Part shown: piece by piece, positions 46,601 through 57,949 of the stretch
Position numbering within the stretch: position 1 is the first letter of the stretch
How the letters are laid out: every line of letters starts with the position of its first letter
Origin: Microglena sp. YARC
Taxonomy: Eukaryota > Chlorophyta > Chlorophyceae > Chlamydomonadales > Chlamydomonadaceae
NCBI GenBank assembly: GCA_022414725.1
Contig: CM039464.1
Coordinates: 48,415,598-48,479,597 of the forward strand
Direction: 5' to 3'
DNA length: 64,000 bases
Notes under the pieces: model-generated
Seen by the model: the letters and a program-made list of their open reading frames with translations, nothing else
The model's database searches: none
Told to the model about the DNA's origin: nothing
Position numbers and translations under genes: made by a program

Positions 46601-48375
46601 CGGTTGTGCAGTCAAGGGGTTGTGCACGCCTACAAGGGTTGGTTGTGTGGCAAGCCCTCCGGGGTTGTAAAGGGTTGTGCAGCCCTACACAAACACGGGG
46701 GTTGTGCAGCCCTAAACATCAGGATTGTGCAGTTCGCCTACAAGCGTGGGTTGTGCTATCATCCTGCAGCCCTATAAGGGGTTGTGCATTACAGGGTTGT
46801 ACCCCATGCAGCCCTAGAGGGGTTGTCGCAGCCTACAAGCATCCTACAAGCTACAAGGGGTTACAAGGGGTTGTGCAGCCCTATAGGGGTTGTGCAGCGG
46901 GGGATTGTCAGCCCCCACAAGGGGGTTGTGAGCCCAGCCCTACAAGGGTTGTGGCAGCCCTATATAGGGGTTGTGCAGCCCTACAAGGGTTGTGCAGCCC
47001 TAAGGGTTGTGCAGGCCCTACAAGGGGTTTGTGCAGCCATACAAGGGGTTGTGCAGCCCTACAAGAGTGGGCGGCCTCAAGGTTGTGGCATCCTATTTAA
47101 AGGGGTTGTGCTAAGCCCTACAAGGGTGTGCAGCGGCCCTGTAAGGGGTTGCAGCCCTACAAGGGTTGGGGTTGCACCCAGCCCTCAAGGGGTTGTGCAG
47201 CCCCTACAAGGGTCTTGTGCAACCCTATAAGGGGTTGTGCAGCCCTACAAGGGTTTGGAATTGTGCAGCTACAAGGTTGTGCAGCCCTTAGTCAGGGTTG
47301 TGCACTCCTACAAGGGGTTGTGCCAGGCCCTACAGAGGTTGTACCTGCAGCCCTGATCAGGGTTGTGCAGCCCTATATAGGGTTGTTGCAGCCTATAAGG
47401 GGTTGTGCAACAACAGGGTGAGCCCCATGGGGTTGTGCAAGCCCTACAAGGGTTGTGCCCTATAGTTTGTGCAGCCTACAAGGTTGTGCAGCCCTATACA
47501 GGGGTTGTTTGCAAGCCCTACAGGGTTGTGGCAGCCCCTCCTAGGGGTTGCGCAGCCCTACAAGGGTTGTGCAGCCCGATAAAGGGGTTTGTGCAGCCCT
47601 ACAGAGGGTTGTGCAGCCCTATAAGGGGTTGTTGCAGCCCTAACAGAGGGTTGTGGCAGTCCCTATTAAGGGGTTGTGCAGCCCTACAAGGGGTTTGGTG
47701 CAGCCTACAAGATTGTGCACCTACAAGGGTTGTGCAGCCCTCACATAAGGGGTTTGTGCAGCCTACAAGTTTGTGGCAGCGCGCCTGTAAGGGGTTGTGC
47801 AGCCTACAATGAGGGACTGTCGCCATAAGGGTTGTGTCCCTACAAGGGGTTTGTGCAGCCCTAACAAGGGTTGGCAGCCCTACAAGGTTGTGCAGCCCGA
47901 TAAGCGGTTGTGCGCCCTCAAGGGTTCGTGCGCCTATAAGGGTTGTGCGCCCTACAGGGTTGTTATAAGGTTGTGCAGCCCCTACAAGGGTAAACAAGGT
48001 TGGTGCTGTGCAGACCTAAGGGTGTCTTGTGCAGCCTTTTACAGCGTGAGCCCTCAGGCAGCCCTAATAGGGGTTTGGCAGCCGTACAGCCCTAAAGGGT
48101 TGTGCAGCCTAGCTATAGGGTTGTGGCTGCCTTATAAGGGTTTCACCCTGAAGAGTTGTACCTGCAGCCCTACCAAAGGTTGGGCAATTAGTTGTGAGCC
48201 TCAGGGTATAATCAGGGTGTTTGTGCAGCCTCAAGGGTTGTCAGCCCCCTATGCCCTACAAAGGGTTGTTCAACCATACAAGGTTGTGCAGGCCGCTATG
48301 GGTTGTGCAGCCGTTGTGCGCACTGAGGGTTGTTGCAGTCCTACAGGAGGGTTGTGCAACCGGGACTAAGCCTAA
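40635..48375 (+). repeat. 19/20-bp minisatellite, forward block
   Basis: About 390 units of CCCTACAAGGGTTGTGCAG (19 bp) or with one extra G (20 bp); common variants are CCCTATAAGGGG and GTGCATCC. Each unit contains the short inverted pair CCCT/AGGG and TGCA. Units are regular to about 44.9 kb, then indels increase steadily. Frames such as QPYKGCAALQGLCSPTRVV are repeat artefacts. Confidence 0.95.
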
Positions 48376-48485
48376 GGGTTCACATGACCGCTTTAATGAG
48401 GGATGTGCACGAGCCGGCTGTTTTGTGTGGGGTGGGTTGTGTGTGGACGATGAAGACACAACACCGCCCCTTTTGTAGGACTGCC
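48376..48485. other. Non-repeat junction between inverted array halves
   Basis: About 110 bp (CCTAAGGGTTCACATGACCG to ACACCGCCCCTTTTGTAGG) separate the forward and reverse arrays. It includes GGGGTGGGTTGTGTGTGGAC. No adaptor or coding signal recognised. Confidence 0.6.
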
Positions 48486-51400
48486 ACCTTGTATAGCTGC
48501 ACAACCCTTGTAGGCTGCACAACCCTTGGGAGGGTGGCGACACAAGGCCGCTTGTAGGAATGCACAACGCCTTGTAGGGATGCACCACCCTTGTAGGGAT
48601 GGCCAACCCTTGTAGGGCTGGCACAACCCTTATAGGGTGGCACAACCCTTGTAAGGGCTGCACCAACCCTTGTAGGGGCTGCAGCACCCTTTGTAGGGCT
48701 GCACAACCTTGTACGGGTGATCCACAACCTTGTATGGGCTGCACACCCTTGTAGGGGCTGCACACCCTGTTAGGGATGCACAACCCTTGTAGGGATGGCA
48801 AGCCCCTTGTAGGGCTTTGCACAACCCCTTTGTAGGTCTGCACAACCCCTTGTGGCTGGCCAAACCCCTTCATAGGGCTGCACAACCCCTGTAGGTGCCT
48901 GCACCAACCCTTGTAACGGATGGCACGACCCGTGTGGGGCTGCCAACCCCCTTAATAGGGATCACACCTGTATGGGCTGCACACCCTTATGGGCTGGCAC
49001 ACCCTTAGTAGGGCTTGCACAACCCCCTTATAGGGGGCTGTCAACGACCTTATACTGGGGCTGCAGGGGTACAGGGGAGCCCTTGTAGGGGGTTGACGAG
49101 ACAGATTTAACCCTTGTAGGGGCTGGCAACAAACCCCTTGTAGGGCTGCACAAAAAACCCCTGTAGGGCTTGCAGCAAAAAGCCCCTTAAGGCTTGCGCA
49201 ACCGTCTTGGTAGGGCTGGCGACAAGCCCTTATAAGGGCTGCATACTACAACTTTGTAGGGCTGTGCACCAATCCTTGTAAGGAGTTGCACAACCCCTTT
49301 GTAGGGGGGCTGCACAACCCTTGTTAGGGCTGGCAACAAATCGCAACCCTTGTATGGTTTCACACACCTGAGTAGGGGGCTGCACAACCCTTGATACGGG
49401 CTGCACAACCCTTACTAGGGCTGCACAACCCCCTTATAGGGCTGCACAACCCCCTGATAGGGCTCAGGTACAACACCTTGTAGGGCTGCACAACCTTGTA
49501 GGGAGGCTGCACAACCCTTGTAGGGCTTGGTGCACAACCCTTTGTAAGGGGGCTGGTGCACAACGGAACCTTTGTAGCGGTGTGCACAACCTTGTAACGG
49601 GGCTGCACAACCCTTATAGGGGCTGCACAACCCCTTGTAGGGCTCATAAAACCCCCTTATAGGGACTGCACAACCCCTTGTAGGGCTGACACCCCTTGTA
49701 GGAGGCTTGCCAACAACCGATCAAAAACCCCAGAATACCCTTATAGGTGCTGCACAACCAGACCCCCTGATAGGGCCTTGCAGTACAACCCTTGTAGGGC
49801 TGCAACAACACCCTTATAGGGCTGCACAAGCCCCTTGTGTGGGCTGTACCACAACCCTTAGTAGAGGCTTTGCACAACCCTTGTAGGGCATCGCACAGAC
49901 CTTGTAGCTGCACAAAACCCCTATCAAAGGGCTGCACACAACCCCTTGTAGGCTTGTGCACAACCCCTTGTAGGGCTGTGCACAACCCTTCGTAGGGCTG
50001 CACAACCCCCTAAGGGTGCACAACCTTGTTCGTTGCAACAATAACCCCTTGTAGGTGGCTGCACATTGCGAACCCTTATGGGGCTGCACACCCTTGTAAG
50101 GGGGCTGCAACAACCGGACCACCTGATAGGCTGCAGGTACAAAAAACCCTGTGTAGGAGGTGCACAACCCCTTATATTGGGATGCACACAGACCCTTATA
50201 GGGGCTGCACAAACCCTTGTAAAGGGGTGCAGGTACAACTTTGTAGGGCTTCAAACAACCCCCTTATAAGGAGCTGCACAACGGCCTTGGTAGGGCTGTA
50301 CGGGACAACCGCCTTAATTGATGGGGGTGGACTGGGCACACCCCTTGGTAGGGGCTGGGGTGGCGACGCCACTCCCTTATAGTGGAGGTCGGCTCGTGTG
50401 GCACTAAGACCCGTTGTGTAAGGGCTGCACAGCCCTTGTAGGGGGGGCTGCACAACGGCCCGTTACATGGGGTGGGGCCTATGGTCTGGAGCAAACACGA
50501 TTAGCGCATTGACGCTGTCCGCGGGCAATCGTTCCGTGCTACAGCGTCTTGGCGTGTAGGGCTGCACAACCTTATAGGGCTGCACAACTCCTTGTAGGCT
50601 GCACAACCCCTTGTAGCTCAAAACCCCTTGTAGGCTGCACACCCCTTATGTGAGTGTGGGGATGGCTGTGGCACAAAGCCGAGAGAGAATGCCCTTGTTA
50701 GGGGGGTGGCTGGCACAACTCCCTGTATGTGTGAGGGCGCTGCCGAGGGGAAGGCCCCGCTGTAGGGGGGGGGGCTGCATGCAGGCGGGGGGGGCGGAAA
50801 GCCCGTGCGGTTGGGATGCATCGCGGTGGGGGTGGCGCGGGCTGCACAACTTGTAGGGCTTTGCGAAAACGCCCCCTTATAGGCTGGCACAGAACCCTTG
50901 TAGGGCTGCATCAGACCTTATTAGTGCTGCACAACCCTTGTAGGCTGCAACAACCCCCTTATAGGGCTGCACAACCCTTGGTAGGCGCTGGGCTGTGGCA
51001 CACCCTTATGGTGGGCTACACCCTTGTTAGGGGCTGCAACACCCCCTTATAGGGCTGCAGGTACACGAAAACCCTTGTAGGGCCTGCACAACCCATGTAG
51101 GGATGCACACCAGAACCCCTGATAGGGCTGCAGTAACAACCCCTTGTAGGGCTGCCACAATCCGTTGTAGGCTCACAACCCCCTTAAAAGGGGGTTGAAC
51201 AACTTGTATGGTTGCACAACCCTTGTAGGGCTGCAACAACCCCTTGTAGGGATGCACAACCCCTTGTAGGGATGCACAGGTCCCGTCGAGAACCCTGTGA
51301 GTGCACAACCGCCTTGTCGGGCTGCAGCAATCCTCGTAGGGCTTGCCAAACTGTATGGTTTCATCAACACAACTTGTCAGGGCTGCACAAAGCGCGCCCT

Positions 51401-53100
51401 GTGATAGGCGCTGCACAACCCCTTATAGGCTGCCACAACCCGTGATAGGGCTGCAAGGTACATAACCCTTGATGGCTGCCACCAAGCCCCTGTATAAGTG
51501 GGGCTGGCACAACCCTTCTTTGGCTGCAGCAAACCCCTGTAGGAGGCTAACACAACCCTGGTAGGGCTTCACCAAGCAACCCTTATAAGGGGGCTGCAAC
51601 AACCCTTGTAAGGCTGCACAAGCCCCTATAAGGGCTGCAGCAACCCTTGTAGGGGATGCACAGCCCCTTATACGGGCTGCACAACCCTGTGTAGGCTACA
51701 CAAACCCTTATGGGCTGCAACAACCCCGTGTACGGGCGTGTCACAACCCTTGATAGGGCGCGACAACCCTTGTAAGGGCTGCACAAAGACCCTTATAAGG
51801 GGCTGCACAACGCTGTGTAGGAACTGGTGCACAACCCGTGTGTAGGGCGTGCAGCCAACCGCTGTAGGGCTTGCATATTCTATATCTTCTCTCTGGGTTT
51901 ACAGGCTGCACAACCCTTGAAGGGGCTGCACAGGCCCCTTATAGGGCTGCACCAACCCGGTATAGTGGGCTGCGCAAGCCCCTTATAGGGCTTGCACAAC
52001 TCCTTGTACAGGCTGCACAACCCTTGTAGGGCTGCACAACCCCTTTGTAGGCTGCAACAAACCCCTTAGTTAAGGCTGCACAAGCCTTGTGTAGGAGGAG
52101 CTTGGCACCGAACCCCTTGTTGAAGGCGGCTGCACAACCTTGTAGGGCGTCGCACACCCTTATAAAGGCTTGGCACAGAGCCTTGAAGGAGCGTGCCAAC
52201 CCTTGTAGGGCTGCACAACCCTTGAGGGCTGCACAACCCTTAATAGGGCTGCCAACCCTTGTAAGGCTGCATAAACCGCGCTTATAGGGCTGTGCAACAA
52301 CCCCTTGTAGGGTCTGCCCAACCTCTGTAGGTTCACAAGCCCCGTTATAGGGCGCTTGCAGCAACACCCTGAGTATGGTGGGCTGCAGGTACAGCCCTTG
52401 TAGGGCTGGCACAGCCCCTTATAGGGCTGCACAACCCTTATATAGGCTGCACAGACGCCTTGTAGGTCGCTGCGAAGACCGCTGTAGGGCCTTACGAAAC
52501 CCGTTGTGGCTGCGACAGCCCTTGTAGGGCTGGCAATTACAAATGTCCCTTGTAGGAGGCTGCACAGCCCCTTATAGGGTGCACAAGACCCGTTGTAGGG
52601 ATGCACCAACCTTGTAGGGATGCACGAACCCCATTGAATGTAGGCTGCCGCAACCCCTTTGTGAGGACTGCAGGCAACCCGCTTTATAGGGTCAGCCAAT
52701 CCCTTATAGGTAAATTGCACTAGCCCTTGTAGGGGCTGTAAACACCCTTATAGGGCTGCCACTACAACCCTTGTAGGTCCTCACAACCCCCGTTATAGGT
52801 AGGCTGCACACCGCCTGATAGGGCTGCAGGTACAACCCTTGTAAGGCTGCACACACCCCTTATAGGGCTGCACAAACCCTATGTTGGGCTGCAACCCTTG
52901 TAGGGGCTGCACAGCCCTTGTAGGGCGCACCAACCTGTAGGGGTGCTGACGAACCTTATAGTGCTGCCACACCCTTGTACGGGCTTGCACAACCTTGGTT
53001 ATGTGCTGCAGCACAACCCCTAGTAAGGGCTGCACAACCCTATAAGGGCTTGCCACCCCCTTATAGGCATGCACAAGGAACCCTGATAGCTGCAGGTACA
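48486..53100 (-). repeat. 19/20-bp minisatellite, reverse block, high indel noise
   Basis: The same unit as 40635-48375 but reverse-complemented (CTGCACAACCCTTGTAGGG). Nearly every unit differs by single-base insertions or deletions. A 60-bp foreign stretch lies at 50494-50560 (ACACGATTAGCGCATTGACG). It ends at the assembly gap. Confidence 0.93.
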
Positions 53101-54100
53101 NNNNNNNNNNNNNNNNNNNNNNNNNNNNNNNNNNNNNNNNNNNNNNNNNNNNNNNNNNNNNNNNNNNNNNNNNNNNNNNNNNNNNNNNNNNNNNNNNNNN
53201 NNNNNNNNNNNNNNNNNNNNNNNNNNNNNNNNNNNNNNNNNNNNNNNNNNNNNNNNNNNNNNNNNNNNNNNNNNNNNNNNNNNNNNNNNNNNNNNNNNNN
53301 NNNNNNNNNNNNNNNNNNNNNNNNNNNNNNNNNNNNNNNNNNNNNNNNNNNNNNNNNNNNNNNNNNNNNNNNNNNNNNNNNNNNNNNNNNNNNNNNNNNN
53401 NNNNNNNNNNNNNNNNNNNNNNNNNNNNNNNNNNNNNNNNNNNNNNNNNNNNNNNNNNNNNNNNNNNNNNNNNNNNNNNNNNNNNNNNNNNNNNNNNNNN
53501 NNNNNNNNNNNNNNNNNNNNNNNNNNNNNNNNNNNNNNNNNNNNNNNNNNNNNNNNNNNNNNNNNNNNNNNNNNNNNNNNNNNNNNNNNNNNNNNNNNNN
53601 NNNNNNNNNNNNNNNNNNNNNNNNNNNNNNNNNNNNNNNNNNNNNNNNNNNNNNNNNNNNNNNNNNNNNNNNNNNNNNNNNNNNNNNNNNNNNNNNNNNN
53701 NNNNNNNNNNNNNNNNNNNNNNNNNNNNNNNNNNNNNNNNNNNNNNNNNNNNNNNNNNNNNNNNNNNNNNNNNNNNNNNNNNNNNNNNNNNNNNNNNNNN
53801 NNNNNNNNNNNNNNNNNNNNNNNNNNNNNNNNNNNNNNNNNNNNNNNNNNNNNNNNNNNNNNNNNNNNNNNNNNNNNNNNNNNNNNNNNNNNNNNNNNNN
53901 NNNNNNNNNNNNNNNNNNNNNNNNNNNNNNNNNNNNNNNNNNNNNNNNNNNNNNNNNNNNNNNNNNNNNNNNNNNNNNNNNNNNNNNNNNNNNNNNNNNN
54001 NNNNNNNNNNNNNNNNNNNNNNNNNNNNNNNNNNNNNNNNNNNNNNNNNNNNNNNNNNNNNNNNNNNNNNNNNNNNNNNNNNNNNNNNNNNNNNNNNNNN
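53101..54100. other. Assembly gap, exactly 1000 N
   Basis: 1000 undetermined bases, a conventional placeholder size. The array enters from the left and unique sequence follows on the right. Confidence 1.
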
Positions 54101-54389
54101 TATAAGAGAGAGATCTGTGGTGCTGAACAAGGTGAGTTCCCGGATGGGCTTGACAGGTCATGTATGAATAACTATGTCCAGGTCCATGGATATGCGTCGT
54201 CATTGGAATGTGCATACAGGGATTGCCTGTGGGGAGAGAAGAGACGCTGTATGTTACAGCTTTGTCAAAAGAAGTTCTGTGTCATGTCCAAAAATTGTTA
54301 TGTCAGATTTTTAATAGATTTCCAGCTGCGGGCTGGGACACATACTTTAAGTGCTTGCGCGGTATAAGAAGAGAAGGATCATAGAGTGT

Positions 54390-56340
54390 CATGGTGAAGT
54401 TGATTTCGCTTAAGAGCAGCTATAGTGCAGCAATTCAGGTGACCCTGAGGTCATTCATGGACTGGTGAGGGCTAGTTTGCCAGTATACTTGTGTATATCA
54501 GAGAGTAGGAGAGGCACACTCCAGTCCTGCTTCTGATTAGGAAGTGAAGTTGCTCTTGTAGGAGAAAATAATATCTGGAAGGGAGGCAGCAGATTTGACT
54601 GTTTAATACTGCTCTAGTCAATGACGGGATGTCGCTTCAAGTAGAAAGGGCTACGTATCATAGGGTATTTAATTAGCTGCTCGACACATTGTGAAGATTA
54701 TTCGTAGCATTGATGGTCGGCCTGTTTTTAGCTTTGGTGAGGATATCCAGACCACGTTTATGTGACATGGTTTCAATCAGTAGAGTGGAGTTGAGTTTTC
54801 CAATTTAAGGTGAGCTGAAATGTGAACCCCAAGTATTTATAGGCTTGGTCAGGTGGCTGGTAGGGAGCATAGGAGTTCCTAATGGAAGTTTATCTAGCCT
54901 TTGTTTAAGTGTGTTGTTGTGAGGTAGTTGAGAAAGCTGTTGTGGTGTGTGAAGATGCACTGACGCACACATTTGGTGGCATAAGAGGATGCCGACCAGA
55001 TGCTAAAAGTTGAATTTCCACATTGATTGCGAAGTCCCTAAGAGCTGTCCCCGGTTACGCAGACAGCAGTGTCGTCAGCATACCCAAGCTGCTGTGTCGG
55101 TTGCTTCATACTGCTGTTTTGGAGGGAGGGATGCCGCCGCTAATCCTCGTCCCCGATAACGACCATCTGTATAGGGATTCTAGTAAAATATTAATGAAGA
55201 TAATGGGGAAGAGTGTCTGCCTGGATGATGCCCCTAGTGCATGGGAGTGTGGAGCCAGCGCGGCGGGCGGGCGCTGTATGTTAAGGAGAATATGTGTAGT
55301 AGAGAGTTTGTGTATTATCTTTAATAGTTGCCTATCAGTATTCGTGGCGTGTTATCCCAGGCTGTGCAGAATGCAGAGAAAGTTTTTGTGGTCAATACAT
55401 ATGTTAAAAGAGAGCTAAAGTCAAAGTAGTGCAGCAGGAGGCTACCTCGTGGAAAGGGCATCATTCTCAATTGCTGGAGTAGGTGGTTGTCAAAAGTCTG
55501 TCTATAGTGAGCGTGAGTGTGTCTTTTCTTAAACTTCTTGAGCCAGGCGCTAAGAATGTGGTTGGTTTCAGAGTAAGGTGGTAAATAGTGTAGTAAAAGG
55601 AAGTCCAAAAAGTTTAGGCACTACAGCTATTGTTAAGTCCTATAGGCCTTTAGTTTTGAGCAGCAAGGATTTAATTTTTTGTAAAGCATGACTGATGTGT
55701 GAGATTTCCAGCAGTCTAGGTGTTTCCGTCCAAGATCCCAGACTAGCTTGCATGAGTTTGTGTATGATGAGGCCTGCTACATTTCCCTGTGGCGAGGCAC
55801 ATAATTCATTAGGTATGCCATACTGGGCCAGTGGCTTTGTGGTAGAGAGTTGCCTAATACATCAGATAAGGGTGCGTGAGAGGAGAGAAGGTGTAGGAGA
55901 GGCAGTTTTTGTATAGAGTTGGCTGAGGTTAGCCAATTGGTATTTGCCTATGTGTGTTTCCCATGGAGGGGAGTGGCATGCTGATATAGTCATCTGTAGC
56001 ATGGGTGGATGGAAGGTGACATGACGTTTTTCCCATGTATTTTAGTCATAACTTCCATGAGACCCTGGGTGCTAGCTGTCTGAGTGCTGGGTGTAGGATG
56101 CCGTCCAGAAGAGCAGTGTGTGTGCTGTTTTGATTTTCAGGAGAGAAAATCCATACTGTGATTGTCGTGCGCTGTTTTGTGCTGAAGGCCGGCGGCGAAT
56201 TTCTTAATTGGAGGAGTGGTTCTCTGCTCGTCGAGTGCTGCCTGCATTTTACGTAATCTGTAATCACTTGTTTAATATTCAAGCAGTTAGGGAGAGACAA
56301 TAGCTCGGAGAGAGTGTATCTGCTTTATACACTTCAAGCA
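54390..56340 (-). mobile_element. Decayed APE-type LINE, reverse transcriptase part
   Basis: On minus: RVSWKL segment (56046-56300) and PPYSETNHILSAWLKKFKKR (about 55560). Then IDHKNFLCILHSLG, a degenerate block B (QADTLFPIIFINILLESLYR at about 55200), LGYADDTAVCV with YADD at 55071-55082, and AYKYLGFTFQLTLNW near 54800. Many stops and frameshifts. It belongs to the same family as 57950-62345, overlapping it by about 250 bp at roughly 85 percent identity. Confidence 0.72.
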
Positions 56341-57949
56341 GTGGAGGAACTCGCAGCGGTCAACGCCGCCTATCTTTCATACCGGCAAGATGAAAGAATA
56401 ATTAAACGGGACGGGACACACATTAAGACCCAGTGCGAAGAAGTCGAAGCCAAATGCCTGGAACCAACTAGGGTACAGGCTAATACAGCACGTGTTAGGG
56501 ATCAGGAGACGCCAGCCCACCAGAAGAGCTGTCACCGTATCATGAAGGATGACACAGTCTACGGAAGCTGTACTATCTACCAGCTACAGTTCTACGGAAG
56601 TACAGAATAGTCACCACTTACTTTTTCACCATTCAATTCCGATGTCACATTCATCGCTACTCATTCTCCTTCTTAGCATCTTCTCGTAACGCATTCGCAT
56701 CCTCCTGCGTCTGCGCTACGAATGACTACCACCTGCCTCTCTGTTTCGCGCAGTTTTTGTCAACTCTCCCCGAAACCTGCGACAAAAACAGAAGCTCATG
56801 GCTTCCGCAGAGCGATGCTGCTATCGAAGTGGCAGTCTCCAACATCATGAAGCGATTCGCAGCAAATTGCTGTGTTGATCGCAGGGTGATTAGGCGGTTA
56901 TTTGTTGTCGGCTGCACCTCTGGGCAGTCGAGAAGCATGAATTCCCTGATAGAATGCGCCTCTCCCTGACTTCCCAACAGAGCGGGGATGCATAGCGCAC
57001 ATTCCTGGCGCATTCTTGATGGTCGCTGCCAGGAGCGAAAGCTCCATCCAATCGTGAAACCTACTAACGAACACTTTCCTCCTCCAATGCAGGTTCAAGG
57101 ACAGCTACCTGCCCTTTCAAATAGGGACCTGCCTACCGCCATGACCATCCGCGTTGACAGCTCCAGAGCGCTGCATGCTGCATGGGGACAGGCCATGCCA
57201 AATTACGGCCGCACGACATGGCCTGTCGAAATACCGATCGCCACAACCATTCGAGCTCAATCAATAATACATCCCTCAAAGCACAACCAACACAAATGCT
57301 CAATACTAACGCAGAAGAACACCTCAGTGAGCCTAGCACTATGCATAAACAACACATGGCTCTCGCATCATCGAAAGTCATAGAACAGACGCGCGGCATG
57401 GGTAAGACTCTTGCCACTACTCACCTCACGCGACCCATGCAACTATGCCAAACGATGCGATCATACGACCACGCGCGGGGCCATGCAAACACACACCCCT
57501 GCCACCATGCCATTCCACCCTGCCCACCCATCGTAACGAAGCCCTCCCCTATCAAGGAAGCAAGATCCACCCTGCCCACCCCCCTGTATAATGAAGCCCT
57601 CCTTTCCCAAGGGAGGCCAAGCGGCTTTCCCTTCCAACCCCTGTTACGAAAGCCCTCCCTTACCAAAGATGGCAAGGCTTTCCCTGCCAACCCCATTGCT
57701 ATGAAGTCCTCCTTTCCCAAGGAGCGCCAAGGCTTTCCCTGCCAACCCCCTGTCACGAAGTACCTCCTTTCCCAAGGAGCAAGGCTTTCCCCGCCAACCC
57801 CCATTGCTATGAAAGCCCTCCTTTCCCAAGGAGGCAGCAAGCTTTCCCTGCCACCCCCTGTTACGAAGCCCTCCCCTACCAAGGAGGCAAACTCAACACA
57901 GCCCAAAACTAAAATCTTACTCCGCCCAAATTAACCAAATACATCATGG
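56341..57949. other. Region between two LINE copies
   Basis: 56500-56600 shares CATGAAGGATGACACAGTCT and AGCTGTCACCGT with the complement of 62430-62480. 57530-57900 is a tandem repeat of about 60 bp (AAGCCCTCCTTTCCCAAGGA, TTTCCCTGCCAACCCC). The plus frames 56314-56610 and 57182-57934 are open but unrecognised. Confidence 0.45.
57530..57900 (+). repeat. About 60-bp minisatellite
   Basis: Six units of GAAGCCCTCCTTTCCCAAGG, then AGG-AAGGCTTTCCCTGCCAA and CCCC(T/A)TGTTACGAA or ATTGCTATGAA. The frame is maintained in part, giving an open plus frame, but the units look non-coding. Confidence 0.75.

Noticed and set aside
40635..48375. Long QPYKGCAALQGLCSPTRVV frames as coding
   Set aside because: They are produced by the 19/20-bp array; length changes of one base shift the frame continually, so no frame is maintained.
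54101..54125. Leftover sequencing adaptor after the gap (AGAGAGAGAT)
   Set aside because: Only an 8-10 base simple-sequence match; no longer adaptor sequence at this point or at the array inversion.
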